Assembly (NCBI GenBank): GCA_022605425.2
Contig: JAKIMF020000011.1
Span: forward strand, 868,001 to 932,000
DNA length: 64,000 nt
Direction of reading: 5' to 3'
Origin: Hamiltosporidium tvaerminnensis
Taxonomy: Eukaryota; Microsporidia; Dubosqiidae
Every line of letters begins with the position of its first letter. The stretch's first letter is position 1. Below the pieces are notes generated by a model. The model ran no database searches, was not told the DNA's origin, and saw only the letters and a list, made by a program, of their open reading frames with translations. The translations under genes and the position numbers were made by a program. Positions 47,400 through 59,980 of the stretch are shown here, in pieces.

Positions 47400-48850
47400 T
47401 AAAATTTGGGTATTTAAAATTGTGTCTCTCCTATAATTTTTTTTTCACTATTTCAACCATTCCATCGCTTCCTGTAAATCCGACTCTTTGTATTTATTTT
47501 CGGCTTCTTTTATGTAGTAACACCATCTAAAATAAGGGTTATAACATTTTTTGTGTTTAAATGTTTAACATTATCTTCCTCATTCTTCGCTGCTTTCAAA
47601 AAAGGTGTTGGTTCTTCATGCATCTCTGCTTTCATAATAACGCCCATTGACGCTCTCCGAGCTCTCTTAGCCATTAAGTCCCGACTCAGGCTCTCTTCAT
47701 CGATCAAAAGAGATTATTTCGACTATGTTTTTAAGTACTATCGACTTGGTGTAAGCCTCTACTTTATGGAGTATTTACAGTCTTTCAAGGTTCGACTTAT
47801 GGTATTTGATCATAATACCGTCCCAGGTTATTACATACGACATTACTTCACACCAACTTAAAATAAGACCCAACACATCGACTAGCAGATCATACATCAT
47901 AGTTTTTAAACTTCAACTATCTGAAATGAATCTTGCGAGTGATTCCTACTTTACTGATGGGTATCTTATGTTTCCTCTTATCAAAAATAAATATGTCGGG
48001 TCTGTTATTCCGAATTTTAACATCACTGTTTATTCTGGTGTTCAATCTTATATCGGCATACTCATTATCGAGAATTTCTTGAACTGAGTGACTCCTAATC
48101 TGTTTTTTAGACTTAAACTTATATCTATTTAGAAGCAGTAATGCAGGCATCTAAACACTTTATTATGCTGTCTGGTGCAGTCATGACCTAGATTTTTTTT
48201 ACATCTGGTGGCTAGATGATCTACAGTTATACTAGACTTGCCGCGGTGTTGACAAGTTCAATTTGTTCCCCAGAATACATTTCTGTCTTAGATATAGCAA
48301 AAAAACTGCTTCATCATGTAGCCCAATATTGCCTTTTTTTAGCCTTCTTAAAGAGTCACTCACACTTACAAGCTCTTTTTTCTTGCATTATAAAACTTTG
48401 AACGTGATTTTTCGTTTTTCTATTTCGTTATAAAGTTTTGCAATTTGAGCTTCTTCTAAATTCTTCTTCCTCCAACATATACTTGACCTTAATACTTTTT
48501 ATTGGTGTAAGATGTTTTATTTTTATTTTCCACCTTTAGGATTGGTGCTGTCTTGTTGCTATTTCTTTAGTTTTTCCAGACAATCCAAAAGTTGCAGAAG
48601 CATATTTTCGTTTCGTTACTCAACACTACGTAAGCCTTTTCAAAGTTCTGTTCTAGAAAGGTACGGAAGCTCATTACATCCTAGGCGAAGATGTATCTTA
48701 TTCTTCACCAACACCGCACGCACTGCATCATCAAATTTAGAGAAGTCAGCCGGTTCAAGTCGAAGTACTCCTATGTGATAGTTGATTGACGATATCGCAT
48801 GTGCATTAATTTCAGAAAATATAATATGAATGTAAATTTAAATTTTTATA
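47400..48850 (-). pseudogene. 5'-truncated retrotransposon fragment, right copy
   Basis: Mirror of 11620-13090, with the CCHC and endonuclease remnants (VKIRNNRPDIFIFDKRKHK) on the minus strand and the same truncation point near AAATGCA. At about 48385-48515 it has several private changes and a deletion relative to both the intact element and the left copy. These are what one expects of old decay and contrast with the unblemished patch at 11948-12094. Confidence 0.8.
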
Positions 48851-49204
48851 AATAATTTGTACAAAAAATAAGCTGCGGTTTTCAGCATTTAAAAATAGGT
48901 TTTTTCGATAAATATTGGTATAACTTAATATTATATTCAAGGAAACCAGCATAAACCAAATGAAACATATATTAATAAAGAGAAAACCGAATTTTTTTTA
49001 TTTTGGATAAGCATTGTTTATATTTCAAATATGCTAATATTTCTGTTTCAGATTTTTTAATATTTTAAGAAGTAATGAAATAGGTTCTAATGAGTTCTCA
49101 ATAAATAACTTCTTTCACAATAAACAAATTATTTTTACAAATATTCAGTTAAAAAAACTTACCTATATGTATATTTATAGATGATCAACATAATATCTTT
49201 TCTC
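48851..49204. other. short gene-free stretch
   Basis: A+T-rich DNA between the retrotransposon fragment and repeat B, mirrored at about 11259-11619. Nothing is recognised in it. Confidence 0.45.
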
Positions 49205-49423
49205 TATCATGCCTAGTGTAGACTTGGCTTGGAGATTCCCTGTCTTAGTATAAGAGACGACTAATTGAACTGGTCCTCCAAGTCGGTGTCGGGCGTATGG
49301 CTAACCACCCTCCCTTTGTCGCCTTATTACGAAATCCAAAAATGCAAACGAACCCACTGAAAGAGACAGGTGGGCGATATTACCGAGGGAAGGTAGGATT
49401 CGGGCACCGTTCTAGTACCGAGT
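49205..49423 (+). repeat. GC-richer ~220-bp repeat B, right copy
   Basis: Mirror of 11041-11258, with the same landmarks in the plus direction (GGCTTGGAG, GTCGGTGTCGGGCGTATGGC, GCAAACGAACCCACT). It retains the structure of repeat A. It is non-coding and its function is unknown. Confidence 0.45.
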
Positions 49424-50303
49424 TTGAATGAATGAATATGTCAAAAAATGAAAATGTTAGAAAAAATCTAAAATTTTTGTTAGGTATTATTCAAAATACG
49501 ATTCATGATAAACAAAGCTGATAAGCATAAAAAAATCCCAAAAATTGTTCGCATTCTTTTAAAAATCTTTTATTTTTATAATGGTTTTCGATACAATAAT
49601 CAAAACCAGGATAATTGTTAATAATAATTATACCCAGTCTATCCAATTTATCTTTCTCTAAAATCACCCTCGAGAATTGAAATGTTTATTAAGATTTTGT
49701 AAATCAAAAAGAATAGCGATAGATTTTCACATATATAATGAAATACCAGACTAAATATACAAATAATTTTTAATCATATTCTTGACTATGAATATTATAA
49801 ATTGCTATATTGTTTCTACTTATTTACTGTTTACATTATAATCATAAATATTTCCTCATGAAAAATGAGGAAGTGAATATGATATAATCTGTGCAACCAT
49901 TTTTTGTTCAATCCTAAAATAAAAATTTTCCTAAAATGTATAGATCGACATTACTTTCGTATTTTTTGAATAAAAAAGTTGAGAAAAAGTATAGTAACCG
50001 CACATAAAATAGCATGATATTTTTTACCTTTGTTATTAGTTTAACCAATTCAAAGATTTGCTATATTTTTTGTATTGAGTCAAGCCAAGAGGAAATGCTA
50101 ATGATACAAAAACGAAAATTATAAATATAATGCATAGAACAATATTGCACAAAAAATCAATATATTTGCTTCGCATATCTTCAACCAAGTTCTGATGTGT
50201 TCAACGAACAACCATCAAGCTTTATAGGGCCTATTTGTGTTTAAATTTCTGTTTTTACAGGATTGACTTAAAATAGCGAAAAAAACTTAATTAAAAATGA
50301 GGA

Positions 50304-50615
50304 TCAACAAAATGGGGAAAACCATAAATATAAAGAACTCGGAGCAGATAAGAAATCGCAAGGTAGGTAAAAAAAATATGTGTTTTTTTGTTTTGTGCAC
50401 TGCAAAATAGTGAAAATATATTGACGATCAGAACGAACTGTCATTGAATCAAAAACTTCTAAATTTATAAATAAATCTTTGAATATATGTATTAAAAATA
50501 TGGACTGTACAGAACCAAAAGCTTCATAGATATAACAAAAAGCGAATAGTTGTTGTTTTAAAGCAGCTACGGGCTTCTTATATAAATTCGGTCCCTTGGA
50601 AAGATCAGCGATCAA
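50304..50615 (-). CDS. doubtful 103-residue frame, open in this arm only
   Basis: No family recognised. The first half (DLSKGPNLYKKPVAALKQQ) is conserved in the left arm, while after about residue 36 the left arm shifts frame and stops. There is no signal peptide, no CCC or TATA element close to the ATG, and low coding character. A chance frame or a piece of a decayed mobile element is as likely as a gene. Confidence 0.2.
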   Translation of the reverse strand: MIADLSKGPNLYKKPVAALKQQLFAFCYIYEAFGSVQSIFLIHIFKDLFINLEVFDSMTVRSDRQYIFTILQCTKQKNTYFFYLPCDFLSAPSSLYLWFSPFC

Positions 50616-50965
50616 AAAGGGCCTTTTTTATTCTGAAAAAATAAAAAATTTAATGAAAAAGAGTTAAGCTAAGTGAAGCATTTATTTATTTGAATGCCGA
50701 AAAAATCTTTCATAAGTATTTTGCCGGAATTATTTCTAAAATATTATATAGTTTTAATTATAGTCTATTTAAGTCCGAAAAATAATCGAATTAAATTGTT
50801 TTTTATTATCTTTATATATTCTGTATGTATTCGCTATTTTTTTGGCTTTTCTTCCTCTGTGATGGAATTTAGTCCACAATTATATTTTAGATTCGCCAAT
50901 TATAAAGATCTATAGAAATTTTGCTTTTACTCGCTGTATATCAGCTTGAAGCGATCTTTTTTTTT

Positions 50966-51014
50966 TCCGAAAGATGAACTATGTACCAGCCAAAGATCGA
51001 ATTCGTCTTTCGGA
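50966..51014. repeat. conserved 49-nt hairpin, right copy
   Basis: Reverse complement of 9445-9493. The stem pairs TCCGAAAGATGAA with TTCGTCTTTCGGA with one G-U or mismatch position, the same as in the other arm. Its identity is unknown. Confidence 0.4.
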
Positions 51015-51950
51015 GGTACATTATAATATTCTTACTACAAAATACTTGACAATTTCTACTAATATTAATAAGAAAAGCAAAAACAAGATGTATTCATCTG
51101 ATTAATTAAAACATATAACATACGATCTCTTTATCAAATATTCTTTATTTTCCTTTAGACCAGCTGTCAAGAAAAAAACAATACAATGATAATTCAAACA
51201 AGCCCAAAATTTCTCTAATCGTGCGCATTCTGAAAGATGCTAGTGGATTAAAAAATTAAAAATACCAGAAATTAAATTCGGTGCAAATTTTTTTTCACAA
51301 TGATATAAACTGTTTTAAAGGTTGAAGAACCTATCAAAACCCTTTTTTTATTACATTTTTACATAGGTTATTCTAAGTAAATATATATAAAAACTGATAC
51401 CTTTTGTGTAAACTATTATTTTTAAAAGAAACTAGCGACAGTAAATATATATCTGTTGATCAAACTTATACTCTTGAAATAAAAATAGTTTATTTAGAAT
51501 GGCTTTAAAACCAAAAAAATATTGCTTCACTCTAAATGATTTTTTCATGGGATGCTTTTACGACTGAGATTTCATAAAGAAAGAATTGTAAAAATGCGTT
51601 TTCCAAATCCGAGATTTCAGTCTTGTATGGTTGAACTCATTTAGTTTCCAGATTTCTCAGGTTATTTTTTACTTACATTGGCTCGTTTTCTACTACTTTG
51701 GGTTACTTATATATATGAAACGATAAGTGAAAATTTAACCCAGTTACATCAAAGGAATTGAAATCCAGATTACAGAATGAGCTGTATTTTGTCTACTACT
51801 TTTTTTTGGAAACATTAATATCTTTAATTTATTATTAATTTAATCGATAAAAATAAAATAATTTATGCGGAGTTAACGTTTTTTAATTTACTTTTTTTAG
51901 ATTAAATATTTTTTAATTAAATATAAAGTAGAAATATAGGATATCGACCC

Positions 51951-53498
51951 ATGAATGCTTGCATTGCATTAATTTTACATAATATTCTATGTCTAAGGGT
52001 CTCTGGGAGTCAGAATTCCATGGAATCTGCTAATAAAATGATAAATCTGCTAAATGAAAGAATATATCGATTAGAATACCCGATTTCTGCAAATTCGGAC
52101 GAAAATAAAAGTTTTAGTATTACAATTACAAACAATTTTCAAGACACTATAGAAGATATTTCACTTGCTATTCCTCTAGTCAAAATATTATTTCAAACGC
52201 ATATAGACAGACTAAAATCCTTGTCAAAAAACTGTTTGATATTATCTATTGAAAAACAAATCAAATTCATCGATTGTTTAGGTGATGAAAATTTAAGAAA
52301 TATAAAAATCATATACAGATCGCTATTTTTAATATTTATCGATATATTCGTTGCAAGATTTATTGCTTTTTGGAACGTGCAAACATTTCTGAAAGAAAAT
52401 GAGTTCACAGTATATACAGAACTTTTATTAAACGAAGAATTTTCCAACCCAAGAATTTTAGAAAGACTTGATGCTATAAAAACGAGAGAAATAAACGAAA
52501 AGGAACTGGTTACACATGAAGAAAAAATAAAAATAATTCTAGATAGTATTCATGATGAAGACTTTCTATCCTTTTTATGCGATGAAGTCACAGTTGCCTT
52601 TAAAGGTGGTTTTGGCGCTTTAAATAAAATATTTCCTGAATTATCAATTTATGATTTAAATAAAAATAAAGAATTTTGGAGTGCTGTAATTGAAAATAAT
52701 CAATTTGTAAAAGCCATTAAAAAAATATATTCATTAAACAATTGGAAATGCCCGAGCTATTATGATAGTGCGATTTCACAAACCCAAATCGAATATAAGA
52801 AGCAATATTATGATAGTCTTGTTTTTATGATCTCCAATTTTGGCTTGGTTGACAAAACACCTGGCTCATATCAACCAAAAACATTTTCATGGATTATTGA
52901 TTTTGATGATATACATACGCCTCTTATGATTATAGATGATCTAATGTGTGTTTTTCCCAAAAGATACCCTGAGTGTTTCAGGAATTCTATAAATTTTCTG
53001 TTTCTCAAACTTTCAAGTCGAAGTCTAAATTTAACATTCAAGTTAAATATAGAAGAATGGCTGACAGTGTTTATTAAACAACTTTGTTTAAAATTTGAAA
53101 GAGTAATGTTTTTTCATGTGTTAAAACAAAATTTTTCGGAAATTGAAAAAGAACGGCAAACACAGTTGAACGAAACATTCAAAGAAATAACAAATCTAAC
53201 ACCTTTTTGTGATGAAATAAAATCGTTTTTTGTGACGCTAAAGAACGAAATTAGATCATCAACTTATGTTTGCTTCTATTTACACAGTGTTTGTGATTCT
53301 GTTTTTAGATTTATATTTACTAAATTTATTAATGAAAATGGATTTGATCATGAAATTTTACAGGAAGATGGTACCGATGCGATACCAATTATGCAAAAGA
53401 ACATTTTGCTTTTCTTTTCATATTTTTTCAAATCAGCTTTGACAGAGTATTTTAAAACAGAAGGATTTATTAAAAAGAAAAGGATAATATGGGAATAA
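51951..53498 (+). CDS. secreted 515-residue family protein, right copy
   Basis: Intact duplicate of 6961-8508 with about 14 replacements, several of them in the leader and first 30 residues (for example VSESQNTVES to VSGSQNSMES). The family blocks, IDFDDIHTP and the C-terminal YFKTEGFIKKKRIIWE are unchanged. CGACCCATG at the start has one more C than the left copy, giving the CCC-ATG arrangement also seen at the small secreted gene. AATATAAAG lies about 30 bases upstream. The product is probably secreted; its function is unknown. Confidence 0.85.
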   Translation: MNACIALILHNILCLRVSGSQNSMESANKMINLLNERIYRLEYPISANSDENKSFSITITNNFQDTIEDISLAIPLVKILFQTHIDRLKSLSKNCLILSIEKQIKFIDCLGDENLRNIKIIYRSLFLIFIDIFVARFIAFWNVQTFLKENEFTVYTELLLNEEFSNPRILERLDAIKTREINEKELVTHEEKIKIILDSIHDEDFLSFLCDEVTVAFKGGFGALNKIFPELSIYDLNKNKEFWSAVIENNQFVKAIKKIYSLNNWKCPSYYDSAISQTQIEYKKQYYDSLVFMISNFGLVDKTPGSYQPKTFSWIIDFDDIHTPLMIIDDLMCVFPKRYPECFRNSINFLFLKLSSRSLNLTFKLNIEEWLTVFIKQLCLKFERVMFFHVLKQNFSEIEKERQTQLNETFKEITNLTPFCDEIKSFFVTLKNEIRSSTYVCFYLHSVCDSVFRFIFTKFINENGFDHEILQEDGTDAIPIMQKNILLFFSYFFKSALTEYFKTEGFIKKKRIIWE

Positions 53499-53774
53499 TC
53501 GAATCATTGGTCTTTATGATAATGCAAATTTATTGGTAAATTTGATTAAAAGTACGTAGCTTCTAACGCTTTTTATATTTTAACTTTTTATTGCAAAGTA
53601 AAACATTTATAAATAATTCAAAATACATCGTTAATCAATTATTTAATAGTTAAATTATATAATGATTGTCATGTTAAACATTTCTTTTTATTAAAACAGC
53701 AATATTTTTTATTCGTTTTAAAAATATTTTTAGACGATTCAATCAAGAAATAATATATTTTAATCGCTATTATT
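53499..53774. other. short 3' flank of the 515-residue gene
   Basis: A+T-rich DNA, nearly identical to 6685-6960 in reverse. No feature is seen. Confidence 0.4.
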
Positions 53775-54026
53775 GTTCAGTCTAAGCACGGTTCATTTAT
53801 CCGCGGCAGTACAAGCTGGTATAGGCCTTGGTCTTACTCAATAATACCAACTATTCGTCTCTACTTCAAGTGGGTTTGTTTGCTCCTCCGAGTATGTGAC
53901 AAGGTGGTTTTCAAGGGTGAGTTGTTAACCCTACATCCAACCTTATGTATCATTCCTTTTATTTGCTTCTTATAAGATGTAGAAAATACTCCAAGCCAAT
54001 TTTTCTCCCAGAATGATGGGAAAGTA
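53775..54026 (-). repeat. GC-richer ~250-bp repeat A, right copy
   Basis: Mirror of 6431-6684 with a few substitutions (CCGCGGCAG for CCGGGGATA-type positions). It is on the minus strand just downstream of the 515-residue gene, as in the left arm. Confidence 0.5.
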
Positions 54027-57000
54027 AGATAGACTACAAGTGTTTTTTCGAAAACCTTTAAAAGTTTTGTTTAAATTTATAAATGAACTTAAAAAATGAT
54101 TTGAGTTCTAATGAATATAGATTTTTTGGATCAAAAAATTCGAATTTATATTTTTTTTAAAACTATAGATTAAAAAATTAGGTATTTATTTAATTTAAAT
54201 ACTATAGTTTAGAAGTAAGAATTTAAGTGGGAGGCTTTAAAAAATAAAAAGATAGAATTTTAAAAAAAAAGATCCAAAAGAATAAAAATTATTTGGTTTG
54301 GTTATAATATCGATATATATGGTCTTCGGCTTATCTGGCTATCTATAAATACACCTATCTGTTGCGAAACAAAAATTGTTAGACACTAGTCTCTGTGCCC
54401 ATAACGCATCATTTTTCGGCCTATTATCTTATTAGATATATAGAGTACCGGTAGTATTAGAAATATGCATTCCGTTATTACTCGTAGATAAAAGCGACAA
54501 ATATATGATTTCACATGTCAGATTACCTAAGCGGGAACCTAAGAATAGTCTAAAAATGTTCTTCTTTCGTAAAAAAATCTTAAAGGTGTATTCTTAAAAA
54601 ACTGATCTAAATTTCAAAGTACTAAAATATAAATTTAGAATCTTTCAAACAAAACATTAGAATATTGTGATTTTATCTAGAAATAGAAATATGGCGCAAA
54701 CTGTCAAAGTGGCACAACCATTTTTCTTGTCTAAATGAAAAAAGCCATAAATGGAAACTAATGCTAAATATGTTTGATATAAGTATTAGAATATAATCGT
54801 GGCAATCACGGAATAAAATCAGAAAAGAAAATTGCTTCAATAAAAAAACCTTTAAGGTAATTGGGTAATGGTATCACTTAGATATCATCGATCGTATGAT
54901 CGGACCTAAAAAAGTTCTCTGAAAACTGTTTCATTATAGAAGGCTGGATGTATAATAAAGCAGTGCTTATTTCTTATGATTGAGAAAACAAAAAAATGCT
55001 TAAATAATATAAGAAAGAAAACTTAGATGATATTTTACGAGTAAAAATTTCTAAGACTCTCATGAGAAACCAAAAAAAGAAAAAAAATTGTCCCCTTTAG
55101 AAAAAACTCTAAAGATTTGAACCCGTGTCGTATTTAAATCTAAACGATAAAGAATTTGATGGAGTCATGTCTCAAGAAAAATAAGCCAATAAATATCAAG
55201 TAGAGAAAATTTTAATCTATGAAATTCGAAAGTAAGTCAGTATATTTGAGCATATATCTCAAGTGTTTTAAATTTATTTCTCTCGTTAGTGTTTGGATTT
55301 TTTTGACCAATTGTATGATATTTGAGACACAAATTGTAAGCTGTAGGTTTAAAATGAGAAGGACTATAAGAGCCTAATTATTATGATGATTGTTTTATAC
55401 AAAGGGTTTATACACATGCCAATGCCTTTTTCTTTAATTTGAAAATTTCTTCGGTATATCAATTCATTTTTTGACAAAAACGGCAGAAATAGCTATTTTT
55501 TTGATTTTTTCTTCACAGAACTACGGGCTATAATAAAAACTTTTTTCCTAGTAAAAATCATGTGGCTATATAAAATGTCAAAAAAATACTGTTTTACCTT
55601 TGGTTAAAGTATTTATTCATAAAAAGCATACTATTCAGAGGCTATGACATCAGAGCAATATACTCTTTATTACACCACTATTCATAAAATCTATAAAAAG
55701 AAAATTATTCAACTAAATATTAAATAAATAGTCTTTAAAAATGACTTTGAGACAGAAAGAAGGGTAGAGCAGGAAATTACATGCTTGCTTCAAATTTACC
55801 TTCACTAAGTTTTAAAAAATTTGGTAAACGATTTACAAATTAATGTCTAAACGACATTTTTACCGAAATAAATACTATTCTAATATGATGAATTTAAAAA
55901 ATAAATTATAGCGTGAATTTTAATTTGTTTATGTTACTATATCAAACTCAAAAAATGATGGTTTAATTTGGCTAAATTATTCATCACTGATGAATATCGC
56001 AGATAAATACGGCGAAGAGATAATTTTTTGTGTATTGTGCTTCTGTTTGGTAAAAAGCATTCGCAATCAACTTTAAAGTAGCAATATACAAGGCTATACA
56101 TACATTTATATTTCTTATTCTACGAAATAAAACTTACTAGAGTGTGATAATTAAGCTCTTTAGATTGCATAATTATATGTTGGAATCTATAGCAACTGAG
56201 AAAGAAATTTTCTGAGGGTTTGGCTTAAAATAGATAGATAGATGTAACATATAAATGACAAATATGAAGATAAGGCTTTTTTTGGAGAAGATGTGGTTTT
56301 TTAAAAATTTTTGGCAATAATATAAGACAGCAGAGTAAATCATAAAAGAAGTAATTTGAAGGAATAGAAAAAAGCTGGATATAAAAGCTAAAAGACAGTT
56401 TCACATCAGGTAAAGTCAAAACACTTGGTTTTGTTTTTTAATCAACATACACTATTCTAAATTTACTTTCTTAGAGGAATATAGAACTTTAAATTTCTAG
56501 TTTCTGTACGTGAAATAAAATTTACACCTAAGACCTAAATTAGCAATAGACATCTTCTTCATAGTTTAAATAGCTTTTATAAATTCCGAGAAATAAAATT
56601 GAAATGTTCTGCATTGTTTTCTTATGAGAGACAATATTCTTCCGAAATTTAAAAATAGATCCGTTAAAACAAAAGATCATTAATCAGATGAACAGCGATT
56701 CAAAATAAGGAAAATACTCATAAAGCCTGTATTGACTTTATTAAAAGGTTTTGTCTCAATGGAATTTCTATAGAACAAAGAAAATTTCAAAAGAAATTTT
56801 AATAAACGTACAGAGGAAATTATGTAAAGAAATTTTCTCCTGCAATACTCGAACTTAAACATTTTTTACAAAATGAATGATAATGTCTTAAGTATTTGAG
56901 CGTTTCTAAGATTTCGGATAAAGGGTCTCGAAATTCAATGATTTTTTGCTATATCGGGTCTAAAAATATCTCTTAAAGACATTAGCACGTCGAACAGAAA

Positions 57001-58791
57001 TCTGCATACCAAACAATAAAAATCCAGCGATTAAATGTGAGAAAACGTTTTGTCATAGCCTTGCTTAACCACGCAATAAATCAGCTGAATAATTTCTTTG
57101 CCTTTGCCGAATTCGTATAGATCATCTGACTTCCAAACAGACCAGACAGAAATTTTTGTTAAATGTATCTAAAAATTATATTAAACAATATGATTATAAA
57201 TCTTAAAAATTATGTAAAAAATCTTAAATACAAGACAATAGTTTGTTTTTTTAGAAAGATTTTACGAGATAAATACCTTGAAACAACATTATTCTTTGGA
57301 TTTAATCTAATTTGGACGGAAAAACCAAAGATATACGAATTTCTTCTAAATGTATAAGTTTTTTTTGTAAAAATAGTATTGTGATGAGCGTTCACATGAT
57401 AATTTTGGTTACAAATATTTGTATCTGTAATAATACACAACTTAAAATGTCAAACTTTATCTAAGAATATGGATATATAGTCTGTTTATATTTTTTAGAT
57501 GAATATCGAAATAATTTGTATGATCAAAAAAATAGAGTCTAAACAAATGATCAGGAAAGCAAAAAAAATACATGAATAAAAATCATGGAGAGAACCAAGA
57601 TATAAATGAATGGAAAGAATTGTTAATAATAGGTATAAATCCGAAATGAAGCATCGTATTCAATAGAAAGTCGAACTTTAGACTTTTAATCATGAAGAGA
57701 AATCTCGAAAGAGACGAATCGATTCAAATAAGACAAAGGAAACGAAAAAAACGAGAAATTAATTGAAATGAGGAATAGTTTGAACATAGCAAACAAATAG
57801 GAAGTAAAAAAAAAGTTATTTTATAAATTATACTATCATATATGAAAATTAACCAACAATTTGAATAATTTTTGAAAGAAATGGAACATTTAAAAATAAT
57901 CTAAGATAACTTATCACAATATCTAATTTATATTAGAACCACTAAATTTCTTTTCGTCACTTGATAAATTTACTAATCGGCTAAGTGGTTGTTAAGCGAT
58001 TCTTGCAGACTTGCCATTTGTCGTTATCGACTCATTTCTTTTACTCCTCGCACTTTAACGAGCCCATGATTGCTTTCCAGTCTTTTTTTATCGAGTGTTT
58101 GGTGTGTTCGGATTTTTCTCTGTTCTTTCTTTTTTATGTGTTGTGATTCTTCAAAAAAAAGAACTTAAGAACCGATGTTAACTGATATGAATCATTATGT
58201 TAACGAAAAGCTGAATAAATTCTGCTTTTCAGACGTTCATAATCAATGATTTTCCATAATTTTTCATGTTGCAGCGAAATTTAAATACTTCTATAAAATT
58301 TATCATTTTAGCACATTCCATCGAGCAAATTTTCGTAACTTTCACTAAATATACCATTTATAGCAGAAAATAAGCAAACAAGTGATTATCTAAACTAAAA
58401 TATAAATTCGAAAATATTAAAATTTATTATACCTATAAAAATTATTGAATTATTTATTCTGTTCAAACTTTGAACGTAAGTTAGAACAAAATGCAGTAAA
58501 TTTATATAAAAAAACAAATATCAATTTATATTAATTCTTTCGTTTAGCAAACAGTTTAACGTCTAAAAACACACAAATACATTTAAATATTTATGAATAC
58601 ATAGTAGATTACATTTAATATTAAATATATTTAATTTTTCTTAGTGAAGTTCTAATCATTAAATATAAAAAGTATTAGAAGAAAGGCTTAAAAAGTTGTT
58701 TAAAGAAATGATTTATAGTTTATTAGAATTTTAAATTTTCTTTTTTAATAACAAATTTCATTAGACAATAAAATTTTATTTTAATTTATTA
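54027..58791. other. gene-poor A+T-rich stretch of the right arm
   Basis: Mirror of 1665-6430. No gene is supported. It contains the TIR-like GTGTTTGGATTTTTTTGACCA (55289-55309) and the unchanged 60-codon frame at 56680-56862. Short overlapping frames occur on both strands. Confidence 0.5.
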
Positions 58792-58805
58792 CTGACTTAA
58801 AATAT

Positions 58806-59524
58806 CTTTATTAAAGTATTACATCTTTTTAAAACAGTGACAAATGTTATATTTGTTTTCATGGGTTAACATGGTTCTAGGTTTGACATAAATAACTGCT
58901 ACCCAACACTCCATCGGTAACCCCTGCGATACCAACGCCTCAAAGCATTCTATCTACCGGGTGTGTAGAACCTAATTAATAGACAAGGCAGTATACGAAG
59001 TTTTTTAATGTCTGTTGCATGGAGTGTGATCGAAGCCCCCCCTGGGCTCCCCCAAGACTATGCAGCATTCCCAAATACTCTACACTTTCGGAACCCAATT
59101 AACTTCTAGCTAAGATATATTTCAGAGATTTACATAAAGTCCACCTAGACAATGCAATGTCATACCAACAGGTATAACCTGCTACTTAGATCTCCTGGCT
59201 TTTAATAGGTCTTATTTTCATATCTCCCGGGCGCTAAGTCTTCTAACCCGAGTGAGCAAGGCTAGGTTTCCATGCTTTTACATGGCAATTACCTACATGT
59301 TCAGCTGCGGTCTGCAATCTGGTTACGTAAAAAACTAACAAATAAATTTGTAGAAAAAGTTTCTCCGTTTCTTAGACCTCTCCTCCTCATAACAACTCCC
59401 ATGGAACAACCAAAGATGTAGTGTGGTTGTATTCCCACCAAAAATCCAAACAATGACCTCACACCAGTTTCACACACTCATTCCCAAGCAGAAAGTTTTT
59501 TATGTGCTTATACTCTCTTCACTT
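58806..59524 (-). mobile_element. ~719-bp GC-richer retroposon with 14-bp target duplication
   Basis: Minus-strand copy of the element at 931-1650 and 30392-31127. CTGACTTAAAATAT lies at both 58792-58805 and 59525-59538, a perfect 14-bp target duplication, so the element boundaries are well defined. The 3' end is the AATAAAG side. It is non-coding, as argued for the other copies. The outer edge of the right arm falls at its 5' end. Confidence 0.75.
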
Positions 59525-59538
59525 CTGACTTAAAATAT

Positions 59539-59980
59539 AATAATTATTTTTTTATAAAAAGAGATTAATAATCAAAATAAAAATAAACAAATTTTCTCTA
59601 AGTTTTGTCTGCTTACTTAATGAGCTCCTCGTTACGATTATCAATGTTAGTTTTTATTTCAAAATTATTTATTCTTAATTTACTGGCCATATTTAACAAT
59701 CCAAACTATAAATATTAGGAAACAAGATTAAATATCGACATGATTCCCTTCTTAAAATATAAATCGCAATATTTTATAGCAAAAAGAGGTGCTTATTTTT
59801 CTTCGGAAAAACATTAATCTCATTTCAACCTTTTCAGCTGTAACTGATTTTTGAATGGATTTTCGATTTTTGATTTTTGATGAAAAAAACTCTAAAAAAG
59901 GAAAACAGTTTTTTAATCAACATTTTTGACAGAAATTTGATTTGAAAAAAGTATAGAAAGAAAGAAAAGTGTAAAAACTC
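59539..59980. other. upstream region of a broken family member
   Basis: A+T-rich DNA, not part of the mirrored arms. No gene is seen. It probably includes the old promoter of the pseudogene starting at 59981. Confidence 0.4.

Larger units (their letters stand above)
49424..51950. other. gene-poor stretch with hairpin and one arm-specific open frame
   Basis: Mirror of 8509-11040. On the minus strand 50304-50615 is an open frame of 103 codons (starting MIADLSKGPNLYKKPVAALK) that is broken in the left arm. It has no motif I know. Because it is open in only one arm it may be an old gene remnant rather than a gene. The rest is A+T-rich filler. Confidence 0.45.
32142..59524. repeat. right arm of the ~23.5-kb imperfect inverted repeat
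   Basis: Reverse complement of the left arm (931-24471) plus one extra 3.85-kb retrotransposon insertion. The outer edge coincides with the 5' end of the ~720-bp retroposon at 59524. Beyond it the 14-bp target duplication and unrelated DNA follow, whereas the left arm continues into the small secreted-protein unit. Confidence 0.9.
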
